64,000 bases of DNA from Desmodus rotundus (GCF_022682495.2 NC_071391.1:112389195-112453194), one strand, 5' to 3'. Positions 23,290 through 36,030 are shown, counted from the first letter of the stretch. Translations and numbers: made by a program. The notes: generated by a model not told the origin, from the letters alone.

Positions 23290-23830
23290 ACCTAGAGGTC
23301 ATTTTACAGATGGCTTTCCAAGACATCTTAATCATGACCTTAGTGCTTTCAAACTTGTCTCTTCCTCAGCCTCCCTCAGTTTCCTAAGTGACATCACAGT
23401 GTACCCAGTTGCTCAAGCCAAAACCTGACAGAGCTCCTTGATGCTTGTAATGTCCACCACTGTCAACTCTACCTTCCCAATGGATCTACAATCAGCCAAC
23501 TGCTCTCCATCCCCAATGCTATCATGCTTGTCCAGACCATCATGTTGAACCTGGACTTTAACTGCCAGTCAAGCCTTTTGCCTTCTGCTCATGCTCCCTC
23601 CATTCTTTATGCAGAAGCTGAGGGACCTCTGAAAGAATTTAATCTGATAAACTCACTCTGTCTTCCTCATTTATATGGTTTCTGCCTGATTTAGTTTGTT
23701 CCTTACTTCTGTTTAGGTGTCTGATCATGTGACTCAGTAGCATCCCCTGGACAATGGGGCAGACAGATCCAGCCTCAGCTGAGAAAGACCACTGCCTCAC
23801 TTTGAAGCTCAAGGTCCCTGACACTCCATG
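23290..23830 (+). repeat. L2 LINE segment
   Basis: The run of short phrases ACTGCTCTCCATCCCC, AATCTGATAAACTCACTC and GATCATGTGACTC resembles the internal 3' part of L2. Diverged; boundaries approximate. Confidence 0.45.
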
Positions 23831-26205
23831 GTCCTGCAGTCCAAGATTCCCTGAAAGAGAGAGAAAAAATTAATTTCAAATTTTAAGGGCAAAGCTTTGA
23901 GGTCTTAGAGATGAGTTTTGCCCTAAGAAATAGCATAGGGGGATACAGAGTAAATATCAGAACAGGTTCCCAAAAATTAAAAAGGAACTAAATTTTCAAG
24001 CAAAGACTAATTTACTATGATGTTTGAGCCCTGAAAGGGAAAGCAGTACCTTACTCCCTAGGCCTTGGCCTGGGCTTTTTTTAGGGCTAAAGTGATAAAA
24101 ATCTCGGATGGCAAAAGGGAGATGGAAAGTAATATGAGCTTATTCAATGTGGTGCTCTCTCTGGCCATGGTCCGTTTGGTATAGGAACAGTACCATGTCC
24201 TGTGAAAAAGGAGGCATCTGGATGGATGAACCTTGCTTGGGCCTCCAGATGCCCTAAGCCTGTGGTGGCATACACGGGCCTCACTGGGGGCTCCTCTATG
24301 TGTCTGTGGAAGAAACAGGATGTGCAAGAGGCCCAGGTGGACTGGAGGAGCCCTGGGCTTGGGATGAGGATGTCCCAGCATGTGACAGCCTGACGAGTAG
24401 AGGAAAATGGCAAGTGCAAAACAGCCACCAGCAGTGGGAGCCAAGTTAGCCCTAGAGAAAGCAAACAGGACAGGCATATGTCTTTAATCCAAAAGAGAGG
24501 TCACTCCACATTCAGACAAGATGGGCAGGGCGGATCCACAGGCCGCAGGTAGAACAGTAACCTTCCCTCTGTAGCCATGGCACTGCTCAAGCTTTGCCTA
24601 CACCCTTCTTCATGGAAAGGAGGATAAAAAGTGACTTCTTGAGTCAGTAGGAAAAACACAGTTTGTTTAAACCTTGACTAACACTGAGTGGGAAATTAGC
24701 TTGATGTTGAGATGGCCTCATATTTACTATCAGGCTATCCCAGAGGCCGTGGAACAGAAATGCTCAAATCACACTCTTCGTTAAATCAATGGGAACATAC
24801 AATGAGAAAAAGCAAAAGGAAAAGATGGTGTAAGTTAGCACACTTTGGAGAGGCTGCAGGTGGGATGCAAGGCCCACACTATCTGAATCCTGGGATTCAA
24901 GGTGTCTGTATGTCCCGTTTCCACACTTCAGCCTCCCCACTGATGATGTGGCTACAGGACCAGAGCTGAAGTTCAAGCAGATGGCCCATGGATGGAAGTC
25001 AGCCAGGGCCAGTGACACACACTTGCTCTATTAAAAAGACCTAGGGAAAGGACATCTGGTCAACAGCTCAGCTTGCCAATTAGCCAGACGAACAGGTAGC
25101 TAGCTTGTCTTATTTGTGCTTGTTGGTCAGAGGACACATAGAGCCAGAGTGAGAGTCTCCAATGGGCAGCTGGATTAAGGCCTCATGTATAGTAAGTGCT
25201 CATATATATTTAGTGCCTCTGTGTATTTATTATCTCATAAGTCTTGTGCATGTTTAGTGCACAGCCATTGTTTAGTACCCAGGCATCTCATGACTATTAG
25301 GTATCCCTTGCTCCTTCTATCTCTTCCTATCTCTGTTTAGCACACAGATATCACTTAATAACCAGTTATTGTGAAGATAAATTCTACCTACAAATTAATG
25401 CAATAGCTTTGATTGGGAAATTTAAGCTTTCTTTTTTGTTTTTCTTTTTCCTTTTTCTGCCATTGGGAATGAGCAGTTAAGAGCAAGAAGAAAAGATTCA
25501 CAGACAAAGAAAAACTATCTTATTTTCCACATCTGAGCTGTAGTTCATAGAATGTCATGGAACACTTCACAGAGCAGAACGGTATTTGGTGAATTCATTA
25601 CCGTGCTCCACAGCCTGCTCGCCCACCCCTTTCCTTTCCTGAGGTCCCTTGTCTCTGCTCACTTGGGCTTCCATATGTGCTCAATTCATTGCCTCTGCCC
25701 CCTTCCCCCATGGTGGTGGTGACTGTCAGTCCCAGTTCCAGGACATCGGCATTTCTGGCTTTGCCTCTGACTCTCCCCTGAAGTTGGAGGGTGGACTGAG
25801 ACTGTCTGACTCACACACAGAGGCAGCTGCTGCCCAGGCTGTTTGCATATTGGGATGCCTCCTTCCAGAAGAGGGAAATAAAAACATCTTGTAAAGGGAG
25901 CAGTGAGGAGCTCCTGGGCTGTTTTCTGTTATTGTTTTGGAGGTGATGAGCCAAGATCTGCTGAGAGCCTGTCTGTTCTGAAAGAGGCTCCAGCTGGATT
26001 CCTGCAGTAGAGCAAGGGTGCCAGGTCTGAAGAGAAATAGCACAAAAAGGGGGGAATGAGAGTCTTGAGGCTTCAATGACAAACATCACCTACACAACTG
26101 AGCCACAGGCCAGACTGGAGCACCTGTGTATGGGAGCATGATGTCATCAAATTGCAGGTAACATCATTTCTTATCTTCAGAGCACATCAGTGACTCCTTG
26201 GCTAA
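23831..26205. other. Intergenic; one 139-codon minus frame, otherwise nothing
   Basis: A minus-strand frame at 24477-24058 is open for 139 codons, with a second overlapping frame of 106 codons (24464-24144). Neither has a domain I recognise, and the overlap suggests chance in GC-richer DNA or a decayed repeat. Nothing else identified up to 26,205. Confidence 0.4.
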
Positions 26206-26610
26206 GTGATAAAGCCCAGACCTCTTACGGAAACGTCACTGGTCCTCTGTACTCTGATCCCATACGGGCTTTGCAGGGACTCTGTCTGGCATAACCCTTC
26301 CAACAGCCCCATAGGGCTCTGCCCACCCCCCAAATACCTCAAACAAGTTGTCCCTTCTGAGATTCTGGTCATGCTGTTTCCTCTGCCCAGGATGCCCATC
26401 TCCCTCTCCTCTCTCTCTTTTGTGTCTGGTGAATTCTCTGCTTTCTACCATTGCGTGCTTAAGCCAGTATCACAGCTCCTGGCAGGGGCTGCCTTAGAAG
26501 CTGAAAAGCTTACTAATGTAATGTTCCTCTAATGTAAATTGTCTCCGAAGGCAGGAACTGTATCTCAACTCATCTCTGACCCTCAGAAACTACACCAAGT
26601 TCCCTGCACA
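26206..26610 (+). repeat. L2 LINE 3' segment
   Basis: CTGTTTCCTCTGCCCAGGAT (typical L2 phrase), GCTTTCTACCATTG and AAGGCAGGAACTGTATCTCA lie in consensus order. The 108-codon plus frame here is a translation of the repeat. 26,611-27,653 shows no gene. Confidence 0.65.
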
Positions 26611-27655
26611 TGATAATAGAATTAATTAATTTCCTCGATTTATTAATTAATACAGAGCTGTTCCTGCAAGAGGTTGTATCTCATAACCCTGGCAATGGCA
26701 GCGACATCCCAAAACACATTTCTCACTGATGGACACTGAATTACTAGGCCTGAACTGATGACCAATTTTGCTTCCTTGAGTAGGAAATAAAAAAGCTGAA
26801 CTCTTGACAGTTCCTTGGCTGCTGATGTGGTAGCAGAACATTATGTCAAAGACCAAGAAATTGAATCACACAATTAAAGATGTTGATAATTAGTGTTTGT
26901 GAACACAATTTAAGATTAAATGGCTATTAAGGGGATACTCATGAAGCTTAGGGTTTCCCTTTTCTGGCTAATACTCTTTTTTTTCATGCTGGAAATCAAT
27001 TAAGCATGAGGAGCAAAGTGGGCAAATTATACATTTTCATGATGTCTTTACTTTAATGAAGACAAAGCAAGAATGGAAGAGAAAAAGGCAAAGCTCATTT
27101 GACTCATGGCTTGGTTGTTCTTGCAAAGAGGTAGTTACTTGCAATCAAATACACAATTGATTTTTCTTAATTTGAGGACTGGAAAGAAATTGCCTCAGTC
27201 CAGTGAATAATGGGATTTCCAAATGAAAACTAGGGAGTTCTTCATTGGTATCTTTTCCTGTGACACTTGACTCTAGGAAGAGGCTCCTTTTATGTTACAG
27301 AAAAACTTTGATGATGAAATTCAGAGCTCAGGGTGGAGGTGGTATGTCAACCGGGAGGAATTTGGTGATTTCAGTTTGGTGATTTACTTTAGGATCCTGG
27401 CCCTTTGCCTGCCCCTGTCCCTTAGAATGACGACGTCCAGAAAAGGTGCAGCCTCAGCTCTGCCGGACAGTTGGCCACTGCCTCAGCAGCCCTGCCGGTG
27501 AGGCTTCATCAGATGCCAAATAGAAAACAAACTCTTCTAAAGGGGGCTGCCTCTGTGATTTACATCTTATTATGAATTTCTAAAATTGAACCCCAACTAA
27601 AATGGTGATTTTAATTGTTGGTGAGGATTTAGTGATGACTAAAGCATAGATTATA

Positions 27656-28443
27656 TTGGGTTGGCCAAAAAGTCCGTCTATTTTTCATAAAATAAAAGAC
27701 ACATTTTTCATTTTCACCAGGAACTTTATTGACTTGGATATTTTGAGTATGTTGACTATCTCCCATGTGGTATAACATTGATTGTTTTAAATTAATGCCT
27801 CAATTTGATCGCTATCAACTTCAGCAGGCTTACCTGACCATGGGGAATCATCCAACAAGAAATCTCCAGCATGAAACTATGCAAACCACTTTTGACACAT
27901 TCAATCAGTCACAGCACCTTCTCCACACGTTGCACAGATCTTTTTTTTTTTTTTGCATTTCAGTTGCATTTTTATCTTTCTTGCAATAATAAAGCATAAT
28001 ATGCAGAGAATGTTGTGTATTTTCTTCCATCTTCAATATTAAAATGGCTCCACAAAAATTCACTAACTTCACCCCTGCTGGTGTGGCTCAGGGGATTGAG
28101 TGCCAACCTGCAAACCAAAGGGTTGTTGGTTCGATTCCCAGTCAGGGCACATGCCTGGGGATCAGGCCAAGTCCCCAGAAGGGGGCACTCGAGAGGAAAT
28201 CACACATTGATGTCTCTCTCCCTCTCTTTCTCCCTCCCTTCCTCTCTCTAAAAATAAATAAATAAATAAAATATTTTGAAAAAATTCACCAGTTTTGATA
28301 AGTTTTTTAAACTTAAATCCACACTGATATGACAGCTGTCACAATACAATCTAACAAAATTATTTGGAATGAACTTAACAAAAACTATGCACTCCTAGAA
28401 CCATCTTAAGGAAAAAAACAAATGGACTCTTTGGCCAACCCAA
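27656..28443 (-). mobile_element. Mariner-family DNA transposon with internal deletion and nested SINE
   Basis: Inverted ends TTGGGTTGGCCAAAAAGTCC (left) and TTGGGTTGGCCAAAGAGTCC (right, minus strand) flanked by TA on both sides. On the minus strand from ATG 28030-28028 the broken frame shows mariner helix-turn-helix pieces such as CQKWFA, HAGDF and EVDSDQIEALI, then runs into the 3' end without the catalytic domain. A Ves SINE lies in its 5' untranslated part. Non-autonomous and decayed. Confidence 0.88.
28070..28271 (+). mobile_element. Ves SINE inside the mariner
   Basis: CTGCTGGTGTGGCTCAGGGG head, GGTTCGATTCCCAGTCAGGG box B region, CT-rich stretch and (AAAT)n tail. AAAAATTCAC at about 28,055 and 28,281 is the likely target duplication, so it inserted after the mariner. 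Confidence 0.92.
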
Positions 28444-28445
28444 TA

Positions 28446-29740
28446 TATACATGTCTGTGTATCCATGTATCTATTATCTGCCACAGATCCATCTAGTGAC
28501 CTAGGGACCAGGTAAATCTGTGTATGGGTGCATGCATATATTGGAGTTCCAAACGGGTTTAGCTCTTTGTTACATAAATGAGAGGCAATACATCATGTTG
28601 TTTAAAAGCATGACCTTTGCAACCTGTCAGACTGATGTTTGCATACTGGTTCTGTCTTTTAGTAGCTAAGGGAAATTATACCTACCTCACGGACTGAACA
28701 TTATCTTCAGCAGCATGATATTTTGATAGACTGCTTGGTTCCCCATAAACTTCAATACATGCTTGTTGTTATTATCGCAAAAAAATGTCTTCATCTCTTC
28801 AGCATTCTTCAAAGGTCAGGCTTCACACAGCGGGACTGAATGATGAATATTTCTGCTGTTCTAGTTATGACTTCTCCAACTGCACCCAATATTGGAGTGA
28901 GGACTGGCCTCTAGCTCCAGTCCTTTGCTGTCTGGTGACTCTCTTCGCCCTCCTCAGTGGAAGCCAGGGGCTGCCACTCCAGAGGGCTGTCCCTTACAAA
29001 ATATTCTGGGTGTATGTTCTGAGAAAATCTGAAAATGTTTCCAGGAGCATGTAGTCTTTAAAAACAATCTTGGTTTTTGTGATGACTGATTGCTTGCTCC
29101 TTGATTGCGTAAGCAAGAAGTACTCATTACATATCATTGAAAAATACAAAAGAAGGCACAAGAAGCTGAATGGAAGATTGGCTGGACCTCACTTTTTAGT
29201 AGGTCCCAAACTGGGTCATCTCAGGGGCAGAGGACGCCATGCATGCAGAGACTGACGAGAGCAAAGCAGGCGTCATGGCAATGAGGGGACCTCATAGTCT
29301 GGGTTGCTGGCTGCGGTGCTGCAGCTCTGCCACTTCCATTCTGAGAGCCAAGCAGGAGCTTCTGCAGCAGGGAGGCAGTACCCAGCTGTAGACAAAGCCT
29401 CAGGTTCCCGCTTTCCTGCCATCACTTTGTGAACCACAACAGTGGAGAGTCCTGGGAACTCCAGGATGCAGTGGTTTTGTCTTAGGCCCATGGAGACCTG
29501 TGCCCTGAACCTGTACATGGATGGAATCCATGCTCCAGGGTCAAGCCTAGGCTTATGAAACAACTTAGCTGCTTGTATGGGGTGTGCTCAGCGCCCACAG
29601 AGATGGCGGAGAGCCAGCCCTCTTTGGGAAAATTTTTGGCTCATAAGCCAGAAACACTGAAGGCTGGTTGGAAAAAGATGGTCTGGCTTCACTGCCAGCA
29701 AGGTGTAGTCTCAGAGCCCAGACACAGAAACAGTTTGATG
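28446..29740. other. Intergenic, no gene seen
   Basis: Open frames up to 96 codons on both strands (29563-29273 minus, 28785-29054 plus) show no known domain. The right part may belong to the retroviral element ending at 30,508, but no motif proves it. Confidence 0.4.
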
Positions 29741-29749
29741 ATTTAAATC

Positions 29750-30508
29750 TGGGATAATTTCTTTTCTAATGACCAAGGGAAAGTGAGTTTTCTTTTTGGG
29801 GGGGGCGGGCAGTGGGGACAGCGTCCCCAGAGGCAGGATCATGCTTGGGGTCTGCTCCAATGTTTAGGATAGAGATATTTCTGTGCTACGGTCAGACCAG
29901 CCTGAGGTGTGGTGCAGCTGTCACCGGTCTATCATCCAAAAGACCGTGACAGGCCCTGGCCAGGTTGGATTGTCATCCCAGTGTGCCACAGTTGCGGGTT
30001 CCATTCCTGGTCGGGGCACATAAAAGAATCAACCAATGTGTGCATAGGTAAGTGGAACAACAAATTAATGTTTCTCTCTCTCTCTCTGGAAATCAATCAA
30101 TAAAATAATAAAAAAGGACCCAAAGATTTCTCAGTACCTAGACTGTTTCAGAAGCTGAGCTTGCTGACAGTGACTGAAAAGGACTCCCGACTGGGAGACC
30201 GAGGTGCTGAGCACGAAGACCGAGATGGTGTCAGGGCATCCTGTGCAAGAGGGCCTAGTGCAACAGAAGAATAACCACACGTGCCTGAGAGAATGCCATT
30301 TCTCAACGCCCCTGCCCATAAATACAGAAGGCTCCTTCCCTATTGGGGAGGAGCACTGTTAGAGCACGAGCTCACCCTCCTTCACTCCTTCATTTCAAAG
30401 GGTTAAGCTTCTGCTTTGCTTTACTGAACTCAGTCTCATTCTATTGGCACGAATGCCACTGGGCAGAGGATCTTGGTTTGGGTCCCTGACCCAGGAGGGT
30501 CGGTAACA
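29750..30508 (+). mobile_element. Gammaretrovirus-like (ERV1) LTR with nested SINE
   Basis: A CATAAATACAG TATA-like box at 30,317, a GAGCACGAGCTCACC start-region, CT-rich R/U5 and the terminal block GGGTCCCTGACCC...GTCGGTAACA are the usual layout of a class I LTR's 3' half. A G-rich run at 29,799 could be the polypurine tract. The left boundary is not certain and no intact viral gene was found. Solo LTR or right-hand LTR of a decayed copy. Confidence 0.6.
29953..30117 (+). mobile_element. Short Ves-type SINE inside the LTR
   Basis: CCCTGGCCAGGTTGGATTGT head, GGGTTCCATTCCTGGTCGGG box B region, CT run and AATCAATCAATAAAATAAT tail; about 165 bp, shorter than neighbours. AAAAGACC/AAAAGGACC flank it. 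Confidence 0.8.
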
Positions 30509-30509
30509 C

Positions 30510-30595
30510 AGCCACACCACCAGCACCAGCACCCCCACCAGCACCACCACCAGCACCACCACCAGCACCACCATCAACAACAACAAGAACAGATG
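30510..30595 (+). repeat. (CCACCAGCA)n minisatellite
   Basis: Seven or so imperfect CACCAGCAC units followed by AACAACAACAAG. The plus frame 30473-30850 reads His/Gln runs and the minus frame Gly/Val runs; both are products of the repeat. Confidence 0.85.
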
Positions 30596-31149
30596 CCTCT
30601 GTCTCCCATTGCCTTCCACTCACTTTCCTTCTCCACTTTATATCAGCTTGGCCTCTTACCCAGACAACTTTGCTTTTTTCTTTCAGCCACATTGCTGTCC
30701 CTCAGAGCTGGCCTTCAAAAGTGGCTTCTAACACCTGGCCACTTAGGACAGTACCTGCATGGTCCTGCTCTGTCCTTATGTCCACCCTTAAGTGTCTGTG
30801 CTGCCACAACATCACTCTCAGAGGACCAGACAGGTGCAGGTGAGAAATGAATGAGCATAGATTCACTGCCAATGGGAATGAAGAGAAGGTAGAAGGATTA
30901 GGGGAGCATGTGGACTTAGGATTGGTGTGGGACGGGGTGATGACATGGATGCTGGAGCTGAGGGCAGGTGAGGAGGCTCAGGATCACTCGCAGTTTTGCA
31001 AGTTTGTTTCAGAGTCTACCATGGGCCTGGTCTTGGGTTAGGCCCTGCCAAAGAGGGGACAGGAAGAGGGGAATAACTGGTCTTTTTTTATTTGAAGTTG
31101 ACTTTATTTGAAGAAAAAGTGATGACAAGCTGAGATATAGTATAGAGTG

Positions 31150-31515
31150 TGCTATGGTCTGAATGGTTGTGTTCCCCTCCCCCAAATCCACATATTGGAA
31201 CCTGAATGTCCACCGTGATGGTACTCGTAGATGAGGCCTTTAGGAGGTGCTTATTGCACGAGGGTGAAACTCGCGGGTGGTGTCAGTGCCTCATAAAAAG
31301 AGGCTTAAGAGAGATCCCTAGCCCTTTCCACCCTGTGGAGACATAGCAAGAAAGCACCAGTTATGGACCAAGAAGGGGTCTCCTTCAGCAGAAAGTGGCA
31401 CGCTGGCATCTTGATCTTGAAGTTCTGGCTCCCATGACTATGAGACAATAATCTTTGTTACGATAAACTACTCAATCTGCAGTATTTTGTTATAGCAGCA
31501 CAAACGGACTCAGGA
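31150..31515 (+). mobile_element. MaLR (MST/MLT1-type) solo LTR
   Basis: Starts TGCTATGGTCTGAATGG, contains GATGAGGCCTTTAGGAGG, CATAAAAAGAGGCTTAAG, GGAGACATAGCAAGAAAGC, and ends with TATTTTGTTATAGCAGCACA and ACGGACTCAGGA. Full-length relative to the MaLR consensus; no internal region adjoins. Confidence 0.88.
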
Positions 31516-31599
31516 TGGAACCATATGGAGAGTGTGTTGGTACCACTTTTATTTGCTTTTGAGAAAAGAATAGCAGAAGAAGAACAGGACTTGAGTTGA

Positions 31600-31910
31600 T
31601 GTAGTAGGTCTGGCCTTGGAATCAGGTGCTAGAAGTTCTATGTAACCTTGGGCAAGACACCTTCTCTGTAACTTTATCTTCTTATTGTTATAACAGAGTT
31701 TAAACTGGGTGAAACTACTGCTTTCTGTGTAGAAAGGCTTTGTGGGTTTTGTTGCACTTAATTTTCCTAATGACCTCCCTGAAGATGCTCTTGTCACATT
31801 TTACAGACTTGAAAATTGACGGTAGGAAGTTTCAATGACTGCCCCAGGTGGCTGGGTCAAGATCTGCATCTAGGTCTGTCTAGTCCAAAGCACATGCTTT
31901 CTTCTACAAT
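31600..31910 (+). repeat. MIR SINE fragments
   Basis: ATGTAACCTTGGGCAAGACA at 31,640 and TTTTACAGACTTGAAAATTG with CCCCAGGTGGCTGGGTC after 31,799 match the two halves of MIR. Confidence 0.55.
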
Positions 31911-33790
31911 GGGTCCCAGTGGATTTCTGTCAGCACCAAATAAAATGAGTGAGTCGTCTATGCCCTCCAGATGCTCAGACTACTGGAGAGACAAATCGCT
32001 GCAGAACAATGTATGTCTTGCAAAAAGGTGCACAGACAGCTATGAATCCACAGAGGAGGGGCGCACGTGTGTGCGGTGGAATGGGGGTTACAGGAGAGTA
32101 AGTGACGATCAGGAAAAGTCAGAGGGAAGAGAGAACATTTGAACCCGGCTTTGAAGGGGACACATCCAGCCAGCATAATCCGTGTGAGAAGAGATGCAGA
32201 AGTACAGACATGCACATGTGGTTGTGGCAGAGAAGCAGAGAGCGGCTGTACCGCAGGGAGCCTGGGGAGAGGGCCCCGGGATGAGGTTCCGTGGGTTGGG
32301 CGTGGACTACTCGGTTTTCTGCGGTGGCGTCTCTGCTCCAGACTCCCACCCTGTTCTTCAGCGGCACAGAGCACAAAGGCGGGCCCCTCCTGCCCTGACC
32401 ACCTGCTATCCAGCTACCCAGCGCAGGTGGGAAAGGTAGGTGGGGGAGGAGGCAGGAGTCTACCTGGCTGCAGTTTTGGCTCAGCCTATTTTCTGACATT
32501 GGCTTCCTACTTTACACCCCACCCACACCCCGTGTATTGGGCGACCTCTGCCGGCTCTGGCAATGGCCTGTGCCCGGGAGGGCTGGGGGCTGTGGGCACT
32601 GGTGTTCCACCGGAAAAACCCTGAGAAATAACAAATGAGAAATTACCGGTATGAAGCCCGGTGCAGCCAGGGGCCCGAGTCATGTCTACTCATGGGGTCA
32701 CAGGTTGGCTTTCTGACCACAGGGAAAGCCCTTGGCCTCCTTCAGATGGACATTTTGAAGAAAAAATTGGATGATGTGTAGATTTGAGTACAATACTGGG
32801 TTTAGGTGTGGTGTTACACATTTATTCCTCTTTTTACAATTTCTCTGGGGGGTGAATAATGCAGTTTAAATGATTTTTTATGAATGGGAATGCAAAAGAT
32901 CTCTGAAAACATTGCTCATGTTTGACAGAAACCTGCACTTCTCATAAGTAAACACAAGAGGGCACAATAAACCCAGCTAAGGATCTGCGAGGCCCTAGGA
33001 ATTTCCCTTTCCGTTTTAAGGCCTGTTTAGATTTCCTGCACTGGCTTCACTGACTTCTACGAGCAGGAGTTAGTTAGCATGGGGCAGCCTCTCAGGGGTG
33101 TGTTACCTTGACTCTTGGCCCAGTTCTGACCTTGTCCAATAATTCTAATAAGTGAGCTTTTGCCTGATTTAACGACCTCTTCTTTCTCTCTTGTTCTGTA
33201 ATCAAAATCTCTGTCTTCATTCTTTCACCTGAATCTCAATCCAGATAACTGACACATTTTAGGACTTGGCTGACAAATTTCTGGTGATCTGTCTCGGGCA
33301 GGCGAGGGTGGGAGGTAGAAGCACCACACTACCGAGGGGTGTCTGGCTTGGCAACTGGAGCTGATGCTGTGGAGTGTAGGGCAGGGCTTCTTCCCACGTG
33401 GAGGGGCCAAGGCACAGCGGCCGAGGCACAGCGGCTGGCGGTCCCAGCCACCCTGAACGGTCCGAGCAAGGTGGAGCAGGGTTCACGGTGGAGCTGGATC
33501 CGGGGAGAACAGAGTGTGTTGCTACTAATTCCTTTTGCTGATGGGATCAGGAACATATGCGGTGACGTCAGTGGTTAATAGCACCCCTGCCTCCAGTGGG
33601 GGAAGAGAGCCCACCAGGAGAAGGGCAACATACGGCTCTTGGCAGGACTCTGATCTAGACAGGTTGTGGGAGCCGGAAGTGGAGAGGCAGGGCGAAGCTC
33701 TCAGAACTGCAGACCAACAAGTCTGCTGGGCTCAGTTAACTTGAACCCTGAGCTGTAAACACTGACCTGAGCTAAGAGATGTCTAGTGCG
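31911..33790. other. Intergenic, GC-richer in part, no gene recognised
   Basis: 32,139-32,624 plus is open for 161 codons, the longest frame in the window outside repeats, but it begins in sequence resembling a mammalian repeat (GAACATTTGAACCCGGCTTTGAAGG) and opposite frames are also open. No signal peptide, domain or matching splice site was convincing. Confidence 0.4.
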
Positions 33791-33792
33791 GG

Positions 33793-33964
33793 GCCTGGCA
33801 AACTCTGGCCTGGAAACAGCCTCCCGCATTGTGTTACACAGTGTCTGTGGCTGCACTTCGTGCTACCAAGTCAGAAACTAGTAGTTGCAACAGGAATGTG
33901 TGGCCTGCAAAGGCTAAAATATTAATATCTGACTCTTTACAGAAAAATGTGCCAATCCTAGTCT
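33793..33964 (+). mobile_element. Old DNA-transposon fragment
   Basis: GGCAAACTCTGGCCTGGAA at one end and ACAGAAAAATGTGCCAATCC at the other, with TTGCAACAGGAATGTGTGGCC between, follow a very common mammalian repeat whose ends are inverted (GGCAAAC.../...GTTTGCTGACC). A MIR tail follows near 33,970-34,070. Confidence 0.55.
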
Positions 33965-34204
33965 AACCACTCCATTTTAGGATAAGGAAACTGATTCTCA
34001 GAGAGGGCGGGGGCCAAACCAGAAGTAAGCAGAGATGAGACTAAGTTAACAGTCACCCAGCTAGTTCCGTGTCCTGGTCCTCCCTGCCTCACTCTTGCCT
34101 GCCGAGTATATTTTCTCTCTCATATGTATTTGAAGGCTGAGTATCATAATTGTCCAAGAGGAAGTTGTCTGTCACTCAGAAGACCTTTGGGACTTCAGTG
34201 AGCG

Positions 34205-34262
34205 AGCGAGGTGTGTGCGCGTGTGTGTGTGGGTGTGTGCATGTGTGTGCATGTGTGTACTC
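34205..34262 (+). repeat. (GT)n microsatellite
   Basis: Interrupted GTGTGTGCGCGTGTGTGTGT tract with two GTGTGTGCAT units. Between 34,263 and 36,030 no gene was recognised. Confidence 0.9.
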
Positions 34263-36030
34263 TTCTTCCCTCTGCAGACCCCTTCCTGCAGCCTAGCCAG
34301 TGTCGCTCCTCCCATCGCAAACGTGGCCCTGTCTGGCAAGTATTATCCTCAGGCACCTCAAGGCTGGAAAATGAGGGGCAATTTCCTCTTGAACTAGAGC
34401 TTGTGGGAGGCGAAGGTGAAGGGGGAAGAGAAGGGACTTTGCACTCGGTTTCCCAGGAAGTCCCATCACTGGGATTTCCCAGGATGCCAGTCTCAGCTCC
34501 CACCCCTTGTCTGCTGTCTCCTTCATTATCTGAGGAAAGAGCAGCCGGCCAAAGACCTGCAATTCAGACAGCTGTTCACCTCACTTGAGACAGGATTCCG
34601 GCAATACCTGGAACACACAGCGGAAGATAATAACATAATTGCTGTCCAAAAGAAGGACTAGGAGGCCAGGGGTGAAGGAGATGGTTTTATTGACTTTATA
34701 GACTTGTCTCCTTGGGCCTTTCGTATATGTAATGATAAATCTTGGTCCTGCATTTACTAGTGGCTTCATTGATTTACCAGAGGCAGTTCAGTGAGAATTA
34801 GAGTTCAGGTTTGGCTCAGCGTGAGGTGGCTATCAGGTCAAGTACTCCTATGCTTCCTCTCCGAGGCCGTGGCCGGTGTCCAGAGTAACTCCCTGACTCT
34901 GTGTCCTCAGAGTTTGAATGACCATTTGAAGATATTGTGAGCTGGGGTTGTTACACCCACCTTAGATGTGCAAGTGAATTCACATACCTGTGTTGCAGAG
35001 CCTCTCCCAAATTCCAGGCGTTGTGATTTTTCTGTTTCATAGAAAAATGATATAGGTAACCCCTCAATGCCCATGTCAATGTAGCACATATGTGTGAGAC
35101 CCCAACGTTTGCAAAGCACTAAAATTTGAACCTCAGCAGTCCCTGGACAAGGAGACAGCACTCCCTTCCATTAGCTAAGAGCCAACGTTCACCCAGTGCC
35201 TTCGTGTGGGGGGAAAAACACAATTCACCTGGTTGTGGGTTCAAATCCAACACATCAAACCTACTTGTTTCTTTTACCTCCTTATTGAAGGGCCTTTTTG
35301 GAGTCTCTATTAAAGTATTTAAAAGAGAGTTGAATTTGTCTCTATCCCAACTCCCTACAATTTGTAGCTGAAGACTAAGGGTTGTAGAGAAGAGAAAAAT
35401 TAATTTTATAAATACATATTTTCAACTATGAGTAACTCTATCAATAAATCCTTTATATTAAAAAAACTTATATTCAAAAATTTTTAATATTGAGGGAGAA
35501 ATGCCCACTCTTGTCCACTGGCGTGCGAGAGGCGCAAGACTGCTGGATGCTGAGGCAAGTCCTGTGGTCGGGCTTGTTTGACCCTTTCCTTACATCCCCC
35601 GTGACCGGGTTCCACTTTGCCCTTCTATTACTGTTATCTTTGCCATTATTATTGACTGTCTTCGAGGCTCCACTGATCAAACCCCCCAATTTCCAGCTTT
35701 TACATCTCGTAGAATAGAAAAGAACATGGGATCAGAAGTCAGACAAACCTGGTTTCAAACTGGGAGTGGAGTGGGGAGAGAAGGGGGATGGAACTTTAGG
35801 AGACAGCATCAGGTGTGACGTTCAGGAGGGTGTGCTGGGCCGGGCTGGAGGAGACGGTGAGCAGGAAATGGGGTGGGTGCCAAAGTGCCCGAGCAGCAGG
35901 AGAGGGTGCTTCCTGCAGGGAGGAAGGAGCCCCTGGCACAGGCTGTGGCTGATCTCTGCAGTGATCTAGGGTCCTCTCTTTTGGAGACCCTGATCTGCAC
36001 AGTCTTTGAAAAAAAATTTAAAATACAATT

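Noticed and set aside
30473..30850. His/Gln-rich 125-codon frame
   Set aside because: Driven by the CCACCAGCA minisatellite.
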